Shown here in pieces: positions 7,840 through 16,805 of a stretch of DNA of 64,000 bases. Under the pieces are notes generated by a model. The model saw only the letters and a list, made by a program, of their open reading frames with translations, was not told the DNA's origin and searched no databases. Source of the DNA: Porphyromonadaceae bacterium FC4 (GTDB taxonomy: Bacteria; Bacteroidota; Bacteroidia; Bacteroidales; Porphyromonadaceae). The position numbers and the translations under genes are program-made. Numbering within the stretch: the first letter of the stretch is position 1; each line of letters opens with the position of its first letter. The DNA lies in contig LT635553.1 in assembly GCA_900120395.1 (NCBI GenBank), positions 278,298-342,297 of the forward strand. The letters run 5' to 3'.

Positions 7840-9801
7840 ATGAAGCGAATACCTCTACTTTTACTATCCCTTGTGGCTCTGAGCGTCAGCGTACTTGCCC
7901 AGAATGCCAAGCCTTTTGTGATCCCTGAGCTGAAGAGCTGGACCGGTGGTAAGGGAACCTATCTCGTGACCCCACAGACGGTGCTGTCTGCTGCGCCGGA
8001 GCTGCATGCGCTGAGCCACGACTTCTGCGGTCAGCTGGAGTCGGTGCTTGGAACGCCGCTCATGATGACGGACGACGCTGCTATCGGCGGAATCCGTCTG
8101 GAGCTCACCACTGACGATCTCCTCACGGATGCCAATGAAGCGTACCGTATCCTCATCTCCCCCGAGGGGGTGCGGGTCGAGGGCGGTAGTGTCCGCTCCC
8201 TCCGATGGGGGTGCCAGACGGTACTGCAGCTGCTGGAGCAAAACAGATCGCTGCCGTGTGGGACGATCGTAGACGAGCCGGAGTATGCGGTGCGCGGCTT
8301 CATGCTGGACGTGGGGCGCAAGTTTTTTGACCTCGACTTCATCCGCTCCACGCTGGCAATGATGTCCTACTACAAGATGAATGTCCTGCACATCCACCTG
8401 AATGACAATGGGTTCAAGCAGTTCTATGGCGACGACTGGGACAAGACCTATGCGGCGTTTCGCTTGGAGAGTGAGCGCTACCCCGGTCTGACGGCGAAGG
8501 ACGGCCACTACACCAAGGAAGAGTTTCGTGCGCTCCAAAAGGAGGCAAACGAGCGGTATGGGGTGACGATCGTACCGGAGATAGATGTGCCGGCGCACTC
8601 CCTCTCCTTTGCACACTACATGCCGGAGCTGGGTAGTGATAAGTATGGCAAGGACCATCTCGACCTTTTTAACCCCAAAACCTATGAGGTGCTGGATAAC
8701 CTCTTTGACGAATATCTGTCGGGCGATGACCCGGTCTTTGTGAACCAATACGTGCATATCGGTACGGATGAGTACAGCAATAAGGACCAGAAGGTGGTGG
8801 AGCAGTTTAGAGCCTTTACCGACCACTACATCCACAAGGTGGAGGAGTACGGCAAGCGTGCAGCCGTGTGGGGCAGCCTCACCCACGCCAGGGGAAAGAC
8901 CCCGGTGAAGGTGGACGACGTGCTGATGTACTGCTGGAGCAAGGACTACTCCCTGACCTCCGATATGATCAACATCGGCTACGATGTGATCGCCATACCG
9001 GACAACTGGACGTACATCGTGCCGGCAGCTGGGTACTACTACGACTACCTGAATATCGGCGCCCTCTACAACCAATGGACCCCCGCTGTAGCTACTGCGA
9101 ATGAGGTCTTTGAGGAGCGCCATCCGCAGATCAAGGGCGGGATGTTTGCCGTCTGGAACGACCACTGTGGCAACGGCATCAGTGCACAAGATGTATTCCA
9201 CAGGATGTACCCCGCCACCCAGACCATGGCAACCAAGATGTGGGTGGGGAAAAACACCACTATTCCGTTCGAAGTCTTTGATGCCAAGCGCAAGAACATC
9301 AGCGCCACACCGGTCGGAAATCTCCTGGGACTCCCCAAGGGACTTTTGCCCGGGGTTATCGCACGTGTGGAGAGCCCTAAGGTCGGAACACTCGGGCTAC
9401 CCATGGAGGATATTGGGTACAACTACCGGGTTTCTTTTGACCTAAAAGCGGGAAAGAATAAGAGGGGGACGCGCCTCTTCTCGTCTCGCAACAGCATTGT
9501 TTACCTCAGCGATCCCGAGAGCGGTCGGCTGGGCTATGAGCGGGATGGGTACCGCTATACTTTTGACTACACCGTGCCGGTAAATAAGGAGGTGAGGATC
9601 GCCATCGAGGGGACCAACCGATCGACCAGTCTCTACGTGGATGGCAAGCTGCAGCAGACGCTCGCGATCATCTCCCATCCGGAGGATAAACACCTCGACC
9701 GCCCGCGCTTTTGGGTACAGACCTTGGTCTTCCCGCTGGCAAAGCTGGAGCCGTTTGAGGGCACCCTTCGCAACCTGCGTGTCGACTACCTGGGCGAGTA
9801 A
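7840..9801 (+). CDS. Family GH20 beta-N-acetylhexosaminidase, exported
   Basis: About 653 residues from MKRIPLLLLSLVAL at 7840, which gives a clean signal peptide ending near LAQ; the upstream open frame is not coding. Residues about 25-145 are the GH20b N-terminal domain and 150-480 the catalytic barrel (GFMLDVGRKFF, HIHLNDN, IVPEIDVPAHS). The catalytic pair is Asp310-Glu311 in HIGTDEY, with Thr where most hexosaminidases have Gly. The last 170 residues look like a concanavalin A-like sandwich (LFSSRNSIVYLSD, SLYVDGKLQQTL). It should release terminal GlcNAc/GalNAc, or a disaccharide, from host glycans. The sharing of glycan targets with the GH92 enzyme at 17654 is inference. Confidence 0.9.
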   Translation: MKRIPLLLLSLVALSVSVLAQNAKPFVIPELKSWTGGKGTYLVTPQTVLSAAPELHALSHDFCGQLESVLGTPLMMTDDAAIGGIRLELTTDDLLTDANEAYRILISPEGVRVEGGSVRSLRWGCQTVLQLLEQNRSLPCGTIVDEPEYAVRGFMLDVGRKFFDLDFIRSTLAMMSYYKMNVLHIHLNDNGFKQFYGDDWDKTYAAFRLESERYPGLTAKDGHYTKEEFRALQKEANERYGVTIVPEIDVPAHSLSFAHYMPELGSDKYGKDHLDLFNPKTYEVLDNLFDEYLSGDDPVFVNQYVHIGTDEYSNKDQKVVEQFRAFTDHYIHKVEEYGKRAAVWGSLTHARGKTPVKVDDVLMYCWSKDYSLTSDMINIGYDVIAIPDNWTYIVPAAGYYYDYLNIGALYNQWTPAVATANEVFEERHPQIKGGMFAVWNDHCGNGISAQDVFHRMYPATQTMATKMWVGKNTTIPFEVFDAKRKNISATPVGNLLGLPKGLLPGVIARVESPKVGTLGLPMEDIGYNYRVSFDLKAGKNKRGTRLFSSRNSIVYLSDPESGRLGYERDGYRYTFDYTVPVNKEVRIAIEGTNRSTSLYVDGKLQQTLAIISHPEDKHLDRPRFWVQTLVFPLAKLEPFEGTLRNLRVDYLGE

Positions 9802-9861
9802 CGATGCGCAAGCCAAGCCGGTAAGCGGATTGGCTTCAGACCGGTAAAGCAAAATAAAGAC

Positions 9862-9893
9862 GCGTCCGGGGGCATTCACATGCTCCCGGACGC
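9862..9893. terminator. Bidirectional terminator between GH20 gene and lipoprotein gene
   Basis: Arms GCGTCCGGG (9862-9870) and CCCGGACGC (9885-9893), extended inward by four more pairs around a 6-base loop. It lies between convergent genes; flanks are A-rich on the left and TTAAATT on the right. Confidence 0.65.
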
Positions 9894-9932
9894 TTAAATT
9901 ACAGTTGTACTCTTGTAGAATCAGTTAAGCAT

Positions 9933-11135
9933 TCATTTCACTTTAGAAGTATATTTCATCGCGCCGAAGTCGTAGCCGGTCCAACTGAAGATGGATGAGC
10001 TGGTGCCGGTGCTGTTATCCTTGGTCGCGGATACGGACTCGATGCCTGAGGGCGTATTGATCTCCTTGCCGGAGAGAGGTGTCGTGAGCCGGATGTTGTA
10101 GTTGATGGTCAGCATGCCGTGTCCCTTGCTGTCGGTCGTGTCGATGAGGTCCTTAGCCTGTCCTTGTCCCTTCACGAGGGCATTTTTGATCACTGCTGTC
10201 GCACCACGACGAACCTTGAAGACATCGTGCATGTAGTAGCCGTCATCCTTCTTGGGGCTTTGGTTGAGCTCGATGGTCACGTTGTCGATGACGAAGTTGC
10301 TCTGGTTGGCATCGGTGGGGAATTGTCCGTCGTGGTTGCCATCAGCCTCCACGCCACGTGGGTCCGACTCAGTACTCTTGTGTCCTTCGTTCCAGATGCC
10401 GTATGCGTTCTTGAGTGTTCCGCTGTAGCCCTGAGTGAAGTCGAACATGTCGTCATCTGCGTCTACGCTGAGGAAATTGGTCACGTTTACACGGCCGCCA
10501 AAGAACTCAATGGCATCGTCCGCAGACTTGTAGACGAACACGTTCTCAATGGTAGTGCCACTGCCCACACCATTGAGTGTGAGTCCATTGTGCTCAGTGT
10601 CGTCATTCATGTTCGCTCCGGGGTACTCGATGATGAGGTACTTGATGGATCCGGAGTTGTCGTTATTCTTTGGTGCATTGCCCTTACCGGGTCCGTATGG
10701 AAAGACGGAGTTGATCTCCGTAGCTGCTTCGGGCTGGCTCTTGGTCAGCTCAGCGTAGCCATTGATGATAAGTCCGCCCCATGCTCCGGGTTGCTTGGTC
10801 GTGCTCGTCATGATCACCGGCTTCTCTGCCGTACCGTTGACGAATATTTTACCCCCTCTCTCTACGAGGATGTAGCTGTTGAATCCCGGCTCCGCTTCGA
10901 TCACGGTCCCTGCCGGTATGGTCAGTGATGCTCCGGACTTTACGAGGAGCGGCCTGTCCAGCTTGTACGAGCCTTTGTCCAGTGTCATGGCACTCTTCAC
11001 CTCACTTGGTAGGGTGATGATCTCTCCGTCTCCGTCGGTTTTCCCGGGAGTGTTGCCGTCATCACAGGATACAGTCGCTAGAGCGATCATGGTACCGGTC
11101 AGTAGCGTAGCTAGTGTTTTTAGTGTCTTCTTCAT
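9933..11135 (-). CDS. Secreted beta-helix-like lipoprotein paired with a TonB receptor
   Basis: About 400 residues from MKKTLKTLATLLTG at 11135; an 11-residue longer start is possible but spoils the signal peptide. The lipobox is LATVSC, followed by an Asp/Gly-rich linker. The body carries the repeated beta pattern of a Bacteroidota family adjacent to TonB-dependent receptors: LTIPAGTVIEA, GAWGGLIINGYA, IKYLIIEYPG, LTLNGVGSGTTIENV, DDAIEFFGGRVNVTN and DDDMFDFTQGY. The acidic runs suggest metal or ligand binding (inference). It is encoded 47 bases downstream of the TonB receptor, so it is probably the surface ligand-binding partner of that transporter. Ligand unknown. Confidence 0.7.
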   Translation of the reverse strand: MKKTLKTLATLLTGTMIALATVSCDDGNTPGKTDGDGEIITLPSEVKSAMTLDKGSYKLDRPLLVKSGASLTIPAGTVIEAEPGFNSYILVERGGKIFVNGTAEKPVIMTSTTKQPGAWGGLIINGYAELTKSQPEAATEINSVFPYGPGKGNAPKNNDNSGSIKYLIIEYPGANMNDDTEHNGLTLNGVGSGTTIENVFVYKSADDAIEFFGGRVNVTNFLSVDADDDMFDFTQGYSGTLKNAYGIWNEGHKSTESDPRGVEADGNHDGQFPTDANQSNFVIDNVTIELNQSPKKDDGYYMHDVFKVRRGATAVIKNALVKGQGQAKDLIDTTDSKGHGMLTINYNIRLTTPLSGKEINTPSGIESVSATKDNSTGTSSSIFSWTGYDFGAMKYTSKVK

Positions 11136-11182
11136 ACTTGTGTCTAGTGAAAAATTACTGTTGAGCATTCTTGTTTTCTTCG

Positions 11183-14044
11183 TTAAAATCTATAGCCCAG
11201 ACCGAGACTGAAGCTTATCCCCTTCCGGAATTCGTTCATCGGTATCGGTCCGACTAGGTTCGTCCCGTCGTAAGGATCGCCCGGCTTGCTGTAGATGTTG
11301 TTGCCATGCGACTGCACCAGCGAGTCGCTTGCCCGTTGCTTCAGCTTCACCGGGGAGTCTAGGAGGTTGTTGCCCTTTAGCTTGAGGGTTAGGTTTTTTG
11401 CGAGGTCTGCCTGCATCACCAGGTTGAGGCTCGCCATACCCTGCTCGATCAGATCGTACTGGTTTCCTCCGATCGTACCGTAGGTATGGATTCGGTCGTG
11501 GTAGTAGTGGAGTAGGGCGGTGAGTCCGTAGCTCTTCTCACCCTGCGTATAGGTATAGGAGAGGTCCGCATTGAGCAACCAGGGTGAAGCCCCCTCCAGC
11601 TGCGACTTCCGCGGCTCCACATAGGGTACCTCTATCTTTAGGGTCATGGTGGTCAGTATTGCCGAAGCACTTAGTCCGGCATTGACCTTGTGGCGCCTTT
11701 CCGTCATCGGGTCATAGACGTTGACCAGATCTTTTTTGACCTCAACCTCTACCCCTGCAGCATGAGCGTAGTCAGAGGGGTTGGCGTACTCGAGTATGCC
11801 TGCGGTTCCCCCCTTGAATACGCGCGAGAGAGGGTTGTGAATATTTTTGTAGAAGAGGGTTGCCGAGAACAGCTCTGTCGGACTGATGTACCAGTCATAC
11901 TTTAGGTCAATACTCCATATATCGGATGGCTTGATCCCGGGGTTACCCTCGCTTGAGTAGCCGATATTCACGTAGCGATATGGTGCTGTCTCTTTGAACC
12001 TCGCCAAGGTATAGCTACGTGCCATGCTGAGGCGTAGAGTGTGTTTGTCGTTGAGGTCGTATCTGATGTTGAAGCTTGGTAGCCAAAAGGGGGTGTAGTA
12101 CGCCGGGTAGGCGACCGGTGCGTCTCCTACTTTTTGTCCCATGCCGTGTGTGACCACTTGGTCCACGATGTCTAGGCGTACTCCTGCCTGTGCACTGAGG
12201 GACTCGGAGAAGCGATGAGCCACTTCCACGAATGCCGTGTGCGACTGACGGTCAGCGGTGTACCACTCCGTATTGCCATACTCCACCCATGCTCCCGGGT
12301 GGGCAGTCTTACCATTGGCCAGGTACTCCGGGCGGTAGATCTCGTCCCAGTTGGCTGTATCCTTTCCCGCCTCGTCGAATGTGAGACCGCTTGAGTAATA
12401 CGAGTACTGAAAAGCTGCAAACGTATGGGTGATGTCGCGAAAAGTGTAGCCGGCACTCAGTGTAGACCCCTTGGTGTACTCCCAGTCCAGCCGGGTACGT
12501 GCGATGTAGTCGTTTTCGGTCAGATCGGAGTAAAAGCGCTTATTGTCGGAGGAGGGGTTGGGTACCCATCCGTTTTCTTTTTTCCAAAAGGAGAGCGTGC
12601 GGCGATCCGGCTCGTACGCCCTGATGATGTTGGCAGCTACTCCGGCGTTCATCCTCAGCTTATCCGCCAGCTCCCAGTTGGTGTCGAGCTGGTTCACCAC
12701 TAGGTAGTTGTCGTTGGCTTGCTGGCGTAGCTGGTCGATCTGAAAGTTTTGCTCCGGAGTGTCGTTGACAGCATCCAGCCCGGAGAGTCGGTTGACGTAC
12801 TGGTCGTTGGAGTGGATAAAAAAGAGGTTATACTCGATAGTGTGCTTGTGTCCCAGCTCGAGCAGAGCATTCCCCAGTACCATCTGTCTCGTATCGATGG
12901 TAGAGGTCTGTCCCGAGAGATCCTTGAGCATGATCCCATAGCTATCCGCCACGGAGAGTGCGCGCGAGATACGCTTGGAGTGCGAGTAGCCCACGCTGTG
13001 GTTGGCGACGAGGAGGAGAGCGAGGCTGTTGGCACCAAGGTCAAAGCGCTTCCCGAGCTTGGCTCCGAGGGCGTGCTCGACAGGGCCGGTGAAGCGGGTC
13101 GGGTGTAGACGGTTTGCAAAGGGATTGCCCACATCCCGGCGGAGGAACATCGGGTCAAATAGCTCCTGACCCGGGCGTTCACGCCTGCTGACCCCGAAGT
13201 AGTTGGTCCCGTCCTGCTTGTAAAAGTCGTTGCCAAAGACCGAGCTGTTTCCACCAACTGAGGCGCTCAACTCCAGGAGTCGGTCTCCGACCAGCTCTTT
13301 GGACTGAATGTCGATCACGGCACCGCCCACATCCCCGCCTATCTGCGAGCTAAAGGCTTTTGCCACGGAGATGTTTCGGATCATGTCTGTGTCAAAGATC
13401 TCGAGAGAGATGTTTTTGTACTCCGGGTCATCGGAGGGGATCGGAAAGCCGTTGAGTAGTGTGGCATTGTACCGGTCGGGAAGGCCGCGTACAAAGACGT
13501 TCTTCTCTCCATCCTGTCTACTGACCCCGGAGATCTGAGCCACGGCGGACTCGGCGTCGCTGATTCCTTTTCTTGAGAGCTCCTTTGACCCGATGGCTTG
13601 GGTCGCTATGAGGGTCTGCTTTTGCTGAAGCAGGAGCATCGTCTCGCTCTCGCTGTTGCCCTTGGTCTCGACCACCACCTCATCCAGTAGCTCGTTGTCC
13701 GCACTGAGGGTGATGTCCAGATGGTAGCTGCCGCCTGCCTTGATCTCCCGGCCGCTGATGTTGCGTGTCACGTAGGAGATGTACGACACCACCACCGTGT
13801 AGGTCCCTGCAGGGATGTTGGCGATGGTGTACTTGCCGTCTAGGTCAGAGACTGCACCCAGACCGGTCCCTTCGATCCGTATCGTGGCGCCCATGAGCGG
13901 GGTATTGTCTTCGGAGTCTTTTACCGTACCGGTGAGTGTCCCACCCTGAGCGAGTGCTGCAGGAGCGATGAGTACAAGGAGGAGTACAGCGAGCAAGAGT
14001 CGACGGACTGTCTCTTTTATTGGTATGTCTTGTTCTGAGTGCAT
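11183..14044 (-). CDS. TonB-dependent outer-membrane receptor with CarboxypepD-like N-domain
   Basis: About 953 residues from MHSEQDIPIKETVRRLLLAV (14044); a 9-residue longer start exists. After the signal sequence (APAALAQ) comes a carboxypeptidase-regulatory-like domain (TLTGTVKDSEDNTPLMGATI, about residues 38-120), then a plug (GISDAESAVAQISGVSRQDG, VFVRGLPDRYNATLLNG) and a 22-strand barrel ending in Phe (SLGLGYRF). It lacks the SusC signature, so it is of the FecA/CirA-like type rather than a glycan importer, taking up a small ligand with energy from TonB. Co-transcribed with the downstream lipoprotein. A pair of inverted 8-mers upstream may be an operator. Confidence 0.88.
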   Translation of the reverse strand: MHSEQDIPIKETVRRLLLAVLLLVLIAPAALAQGGTLTGTVKDSEDNTPLMGATIRIEGTGLGAVSDLDGKYTIANIPAGTYTVVVSYISYVTRNISGREIKAGGSYHLDITLSADNELLDEVVVETKGNSESETMLLLQQKQTLIATQAIGSKELSRKGISDAESAVAQISGVSRQDGEKNVFVRGLPDRYNATLLNGFPIPSDDPEYKNISLEIFDTDMIRNISVAKAFSSQIGGDVGGAVIDIQSKELVGDRLLELSASVGGNSSVFGNDFYKQDGTNYFGVSRRERPGQELFDPMFLRRDVGNPFANRLHPTRFTGPVEHALGAKLGKRFDLGANSLALLLVANHSVGYSHSKRISRALSVADSYGIMLKDLSGQTSTIDTRQMVLGNALLELGHKHTIEYNLFFIHSNDQYVNRLSGLDAVNDTPEQNFQIDQLRQQANDNYLVVNQLDTNWELADKLRMNAGVAANIIRAYEPDRRTLSFWKKENGWVPNPSSDNKRFYSDLTENDYIARTRLDWEYTKGSTLSAGYTFRDITHTFAAFQYSYYSSGLTFDEAGKDTANWDEIYRPEYLANGKTAHPGAWVEYGNTEWYTADRQSHTAFVEVAHRFSESLSAQAGVRLDIVDQVVTHGMGQKVGDAPVAYPAYYTPFWLPSFNIRYDLNDKHTLRLSMARSYTLARFKETAPYRYVNIGYSSEGNPGIKPSDIWSIDLKYDWYISPTELFSATLFYKNIHNPLSRVFKGGTAGILEYANPSDYAHAAGVEVEVKKDLVNVYDPMTERRHKVNAGLSASAILTTMTLKIEVPYVEPRKSQLEGASPWLLNADLSYTYTQGEKSYGLTALLHYYHDRIHTYGTIGGNQYDLIEQGMASLNLVMQADLAKNLTLKLKGNNLLDSPVKLKQRASDSLVQSHGNNIYSKPGDPYDGTNLVGPIPMNEFRKGISFSLGLGYRF

Positions 14045-14120
14045 TGTAGATTCTTGTTGGACGATGAGCACTGCCTATTCATTTCTTCCCTTTTTACGCC
14101 ACAAAAGTCACACATTGGTA

Positions 14121-14156
14121 TTACACCATGATGACTTTGAGGTTACCGTGGTGTTA
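14121..14156. promoter_or_regulatory. Inverted TTACACCA/TGGTGTTA pair upstream of the TonB receptor
   Basis: TTACACCA (14121-14128) and TGGTGTTA (14149-14156) are inverted and 20 bases apart; TGGTGTAA recurs at 14215-14222 and 14405-14412 in the same divergent intergenic region. A weak minus-strand -7 (GACTTTTG, 14109-14102) lies just inside. The arrangement looks like a repressor or activator site, but no matching regulator is known here. Confidence 0.3.
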
Positions 14157-14240
14157 CGCCCCATCCGTATCTTTTCGGACTTCTTGTATTTCGCTGATAG
14201 ATAGTTGGTTATGGTGGTGTAAAAGATGTTTGCCTGATCG

Positions 14241-14330
14241 CCAAAAGTTTCCTACTGGAAATCGTTCGCTTCTATCCGTGAAACCGTTCGCTTTCCTACT
14301 GGAAACATTTGGCTCCTATCCGTCCATTTT
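14241..14330 (+). repeat. 95-bp two-unit intergenic repeat, copy 2
   Basis: Begins CCAAAAGTTT, contains TTTCCTACTGGAAA twice, 44 bases apart in register, each followed by a C-T-CTATCCGT tail. It lies between the divergent TonB receptor and the rsmI operon. Confidence 0.85.
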
Positions 14331-14420
14331 TTTTTGCTTCACGCCGGGGCAAAAAGACACCGAAATTTCTAGTGCAACTACTTTGAAGTAGGGGACTTCA
14401 TGGATGGTGTAAATTTTTGG

Positions 14421-14428
14421 TACTTTTG
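14421..14428 (+). promoter_or_regulatory. Putative -7 element of the rsmI operon
   Basis: TACTTTTG matches TAnnTTTG exactly, 81 bases before the first gene. No TTTG is seen at the -33 position. Confidence 0.45.
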
Positions 14429-14509
14429 CGATGTAATTGTACTCGTCCGAGTCGGGGGTGACTGCATTGCCGCCCTGCTCAGGAACGAAACGATAGATGA
14501 TTGAATGCT

Positions 14510-15181
14510 ATGAATGATCAACAGAGCCAAAAAGAACTGCTCGTGAGTCAGCTGAAGGAGAGCTATGCGTCTCTGGATGCGAGCCTGACTCAGCTGCGAA
14601 ACGGTATGCGTGAGCTCAGTCTGATGATCGAAAAGATAGAGAGCGAAGTGTCAACCCCGATCTCTACGGAAGCACCCTGTGTGCCTCCGGTGCCGGATGG
14701 GGAGGAGAGCGAGGGGACCCCTGTCACCGACCTCCCGCCTGCAGAGAGAGCCTGGAGTCAGATAGACGACATGCCGGGACTGGAGGACTTCACGGCTGTA
14801 AACCCTGCCGATGCCACTGCCGAGACACCGGTGGTGACTCCTCATGAGGAGCCTGTGCTGGCGGACTCGTCCGAGGCTGCTGCAGTTCCGCAGACTGCGC
14901 CCTCTGTGTCGTCCGAGACCGAGGAGCCTGTCGCTGATGCGGGACGACCCTTGACCATAAGTGTTGTCGGAAAGCTCTCCTTGGCTGAGTCGTTTTTTTA
15001 CGCTAATGAGCTCTTTGCCGGGAACCAAGGTACCCTGCGCGAAGTGCTGGAGGAGCTAGAGCGGTTGAGCAGCCGGAGTCAGCTCTACAGCTATCTGTAC
15101 GACACCCTTCGGTTTTCGAAAGATGAGGAGAGTGTCCGGGATTTTGTCGCTTTTGTCGAAGATAACATCCGCGAACGGTGA
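14510..15181 (+). CDS. Hypothetical protein with N-terminal coiled coil, upstream of rsmI
   Basis: About 223 residues from the ATG at 14510 (an in-frame TTG at 14501 is the alternative). Residues 10-45 are a helical, probably coiled-coil segment. Residues 50-150 are low-complexity, acidic and Pro/Thr/Glu-rich. The last 75 residues form a compact helical domain (SLAESFFYANELFAGN, LREVLEELERL, DFVAFVEDNIRER), resembling the C-terminal helical region of conserved Bacteroidota proteins whose function is unknown. No signal peptide, so cytoplasmic. First of four tightly packed genes; it ends 6 bases before rsmI. Confidence 0.75.
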   Translation: MNDQQSQKELLVSQLKESYASLDASLTQLRNGMRELSLMIEKIESEVSTPISTEAPCVPPVPDGEESEGTPVTDLPPAERAWSQIDDMPGLEDFTAVNPADATAETPVVTPHEEPVLADSSEAAAVPQTAPSVSSETEEPVADAGRPLTISVVGKLSLAESFFYANELFAGNQGTLREVLEELERLSSRSQLYSYLYDTLRFSKDEESVRDFVAFVEDNIRER

Positions 15182-15187
15182 TCCCCT

Positions 15188-15907
15188 ATGCCCGGCCTAC
15201 TGACCATAGTACCTACGCCTGTCGGTAACCTCGAGGATATCACTCATCGGGGGGTACGGGTACTGTCTGAAGCGGAGCTGATCTTGGCAGAGGATACGCG
15301 CACGTCGCAAAAGCTACTCCAGGCATACGGCATCACGACACCCCTGGCGCCGTACCACATGCACAACGAGCATCGGGTGGTGGATGGGCTGGTCGAGCGA
15401 ATAGCCGGTGGACTGCGAGCGTGCCTCGTCACGGATGCGGGCACACCGGGTATCTCGGATCCCGGCTACCTCTTGGTCCGTGCCTGCCTGGATGCCGGAG
15501 TGGAGGTGACCTGCCTGCCCGGAGCGACGGCATTTGTCCCGGCACTGGTGGCGTCCGGTCTGCCGTGCGAGCGATTTTGCTTTGAGGGCTTTTTGCCGAA
15601 TAAGAAGGGACGGCAGTCGCGGATCCTGGCCTTCAAGGAGCGGGAGATGACGACGATCCTCTACGAGTCGCCCAACAGGCTCATCAAGCTCCTGCAGGAG
15701 CTAAAGGACCTCCTTGATGATGAGGAGAGGGAGATCGTCGTGGCAAGAGAGATTTCCAAGATTCATGAGCAATACCATAGAGGTACGGCAGACGAGCTGC
15801 TGACCTTTTTTGAAGAAAACAAACCCATGGGAGAACTGGTCGTGCTGATAGCACCGGCTCCCAAAGAAGAGAAAACTCACAAGAACAAATACAAGCAAGA
15901 GAAATAA
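15188..15907 (+). CDS. rsmI: 16S rRNA (cytidine(1402)-2'-O)-methyltransferase
   Basis: A 239-residue SAM-dependent tetrapyrrole-methylase-fold protein. Characteristic blocks are IVPTPVGNLEDITHRG at the N-terminus, LAEDTRTSQKLL, VTDAGTPGISDPGY near residue 85, LPGATAFVPALVASG and the ILYESPNRL block. It 2'-O-methylates C1402 of 16S rRNA in the decoding centre. Second gene of the operon; the lipoprotein gene follows after 4 bases. The C-terminus ends in a Lys-rich tail, common in the family. Confidence 0.95.
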   Translation: MPGLLTIVPTPVGNLEDITHRGVRVLSEAELILAEDTRTSQKLLQAYGITTPLAPYHMHNEHRVVDGLVERIAGGLRACLVTDAGTPGISDPGYLLVRACLDAGVEVTCLPGATAFVPALVASGLPCERFCFEGFLPNKKGRQSRILAFKEREMTTILYESPNRLIKLLQELKDLLDDEEREIVVAREISKIHEQYHRGTADELLTFFEENKPMGELVVLIAPAPKEEKTHKNKYKQEK

Positions 15908-15911
15908 GATC

Positions 15912-16805
15912 ATGAAACAGATGCGTACAATATTCACCACTACAGCGCTCGTGCTGCTTATGATGGGTGCAGTAAGCTGTGATAAGAATGGCGAAAGCAA
16001 GCAAGAGCTAAGAGCGAAGTACAACATCCTCCTGGAGGAAAAAGCTCAGAGCGAGGAGAGCCTGAACGAAGCTATCTCGCTGATCAATGAGGTGGAGAGC
16101 AATCTCACCGAGCTCACTCAGGCTGAGCACATGATAGAGGTGGGGGTCGCTACCGGCGAGCTCACCCCATCTGAGAGGGACCGTATACTCGGGAAGATCG
16201 AGATCCTGAGCAAGTCGCTACAGGAAAACCGTGCGAAGATCAACGAGCAAGAGGAGCAGCTGAAGAAGAGAAACATCAATATCAACTCGCTGACGCAGAA
16301 GTTGAACAGCCTCCAAAGCCAACTCAATGAAAAGGAGGCTACCATCGTCTCTCTGCAGGAGCAGCTAGGAGGACTCACCGCTCGTGTGGCGCAGCAGGAT
16401 AGCATCATCGGTGACCTCGAAGAAAGCCAACGACTCCAAGAGACCACCATACAGCTCCAAGACAGACGCCTCGCAAAGCAGGAAGCGGAGCTCTATACTG
16501 CCTACTACTGCTTTGGGACGATGGAGGAGCTGAGGGAGCAAAACATCTTGACCGGAGGCGGTCTTTTTAGCAGCGTGAAGGTGCTGCCGGAAGGGTTCAA
16601 TAAGGACTACTTCCTGACCATCGACACACGCAACGTCACCTCTATAGCCCTCTTTGCACCACGAGCACGGGTGCGTACAGATCACCCGGCTACCTCCTAC
16701 CGTCTGGATGCAGACTCCGAGGGCAATAAGCTGCTGCGTATCTTGGACGCTGAGGCTTTTTGGAGCAAGGGACGCTATCTGGTGATCGAGGTAGAGCCTA
16801 GGTGA
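15912..16805 (+). CDS. Coiled-coil lipoprotein of unknown function
   Basis: A 297-residue exported lipoprotein (lipobox MMGAVSC, then a charged stretch). Residues about 30-195 are a nearly continuous coiled coil rich in Glu, Gln, Leu and Lys (heptads such as LSKSLQENRAKINEQEEQL). The last 100 residues are a globular beta-rich domain (AYYCFGTMEELREQNILTGG, FLTIDTRNVTSIALFA). The pattern is that of a conserved Bacteroidota lipoprotein; function unknown, perhaps a periplasmic spacer. Its TGA overlaps the GTG start of the next gene. Confidence 0.8.
   Translation: MKQMRTIFTTTALVLLMMGAVSCDKNGESKQELRAKYNILLEEKAQSEESLNEAISLINEVESNLTELTQAEHMIEVGVATGELTPSERDRILGKIEILSKSLQENRAKINEQEEQLKKRNININSLTQKLNSLQSQLNEKEATIVSLQEQLGGLTARVAQQDSIIGDLEESQRLQETTIQLQDRRLAKQEAELYTAYYCFGTMEELREQNILTGGGLFSSVKVLPEGFNKDYFLTIDTRNVTSIALFAPRARVRTDHPATSYRLDADSEGNKLLRILDAEAFWSKGRYLVIEVEPR

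Noticed and set aside
7864-9201. Minus-strand frame of 445 codons
   Set aside because: It lies inside the GH20 gene, whose catalytic motifs are unambiguous.
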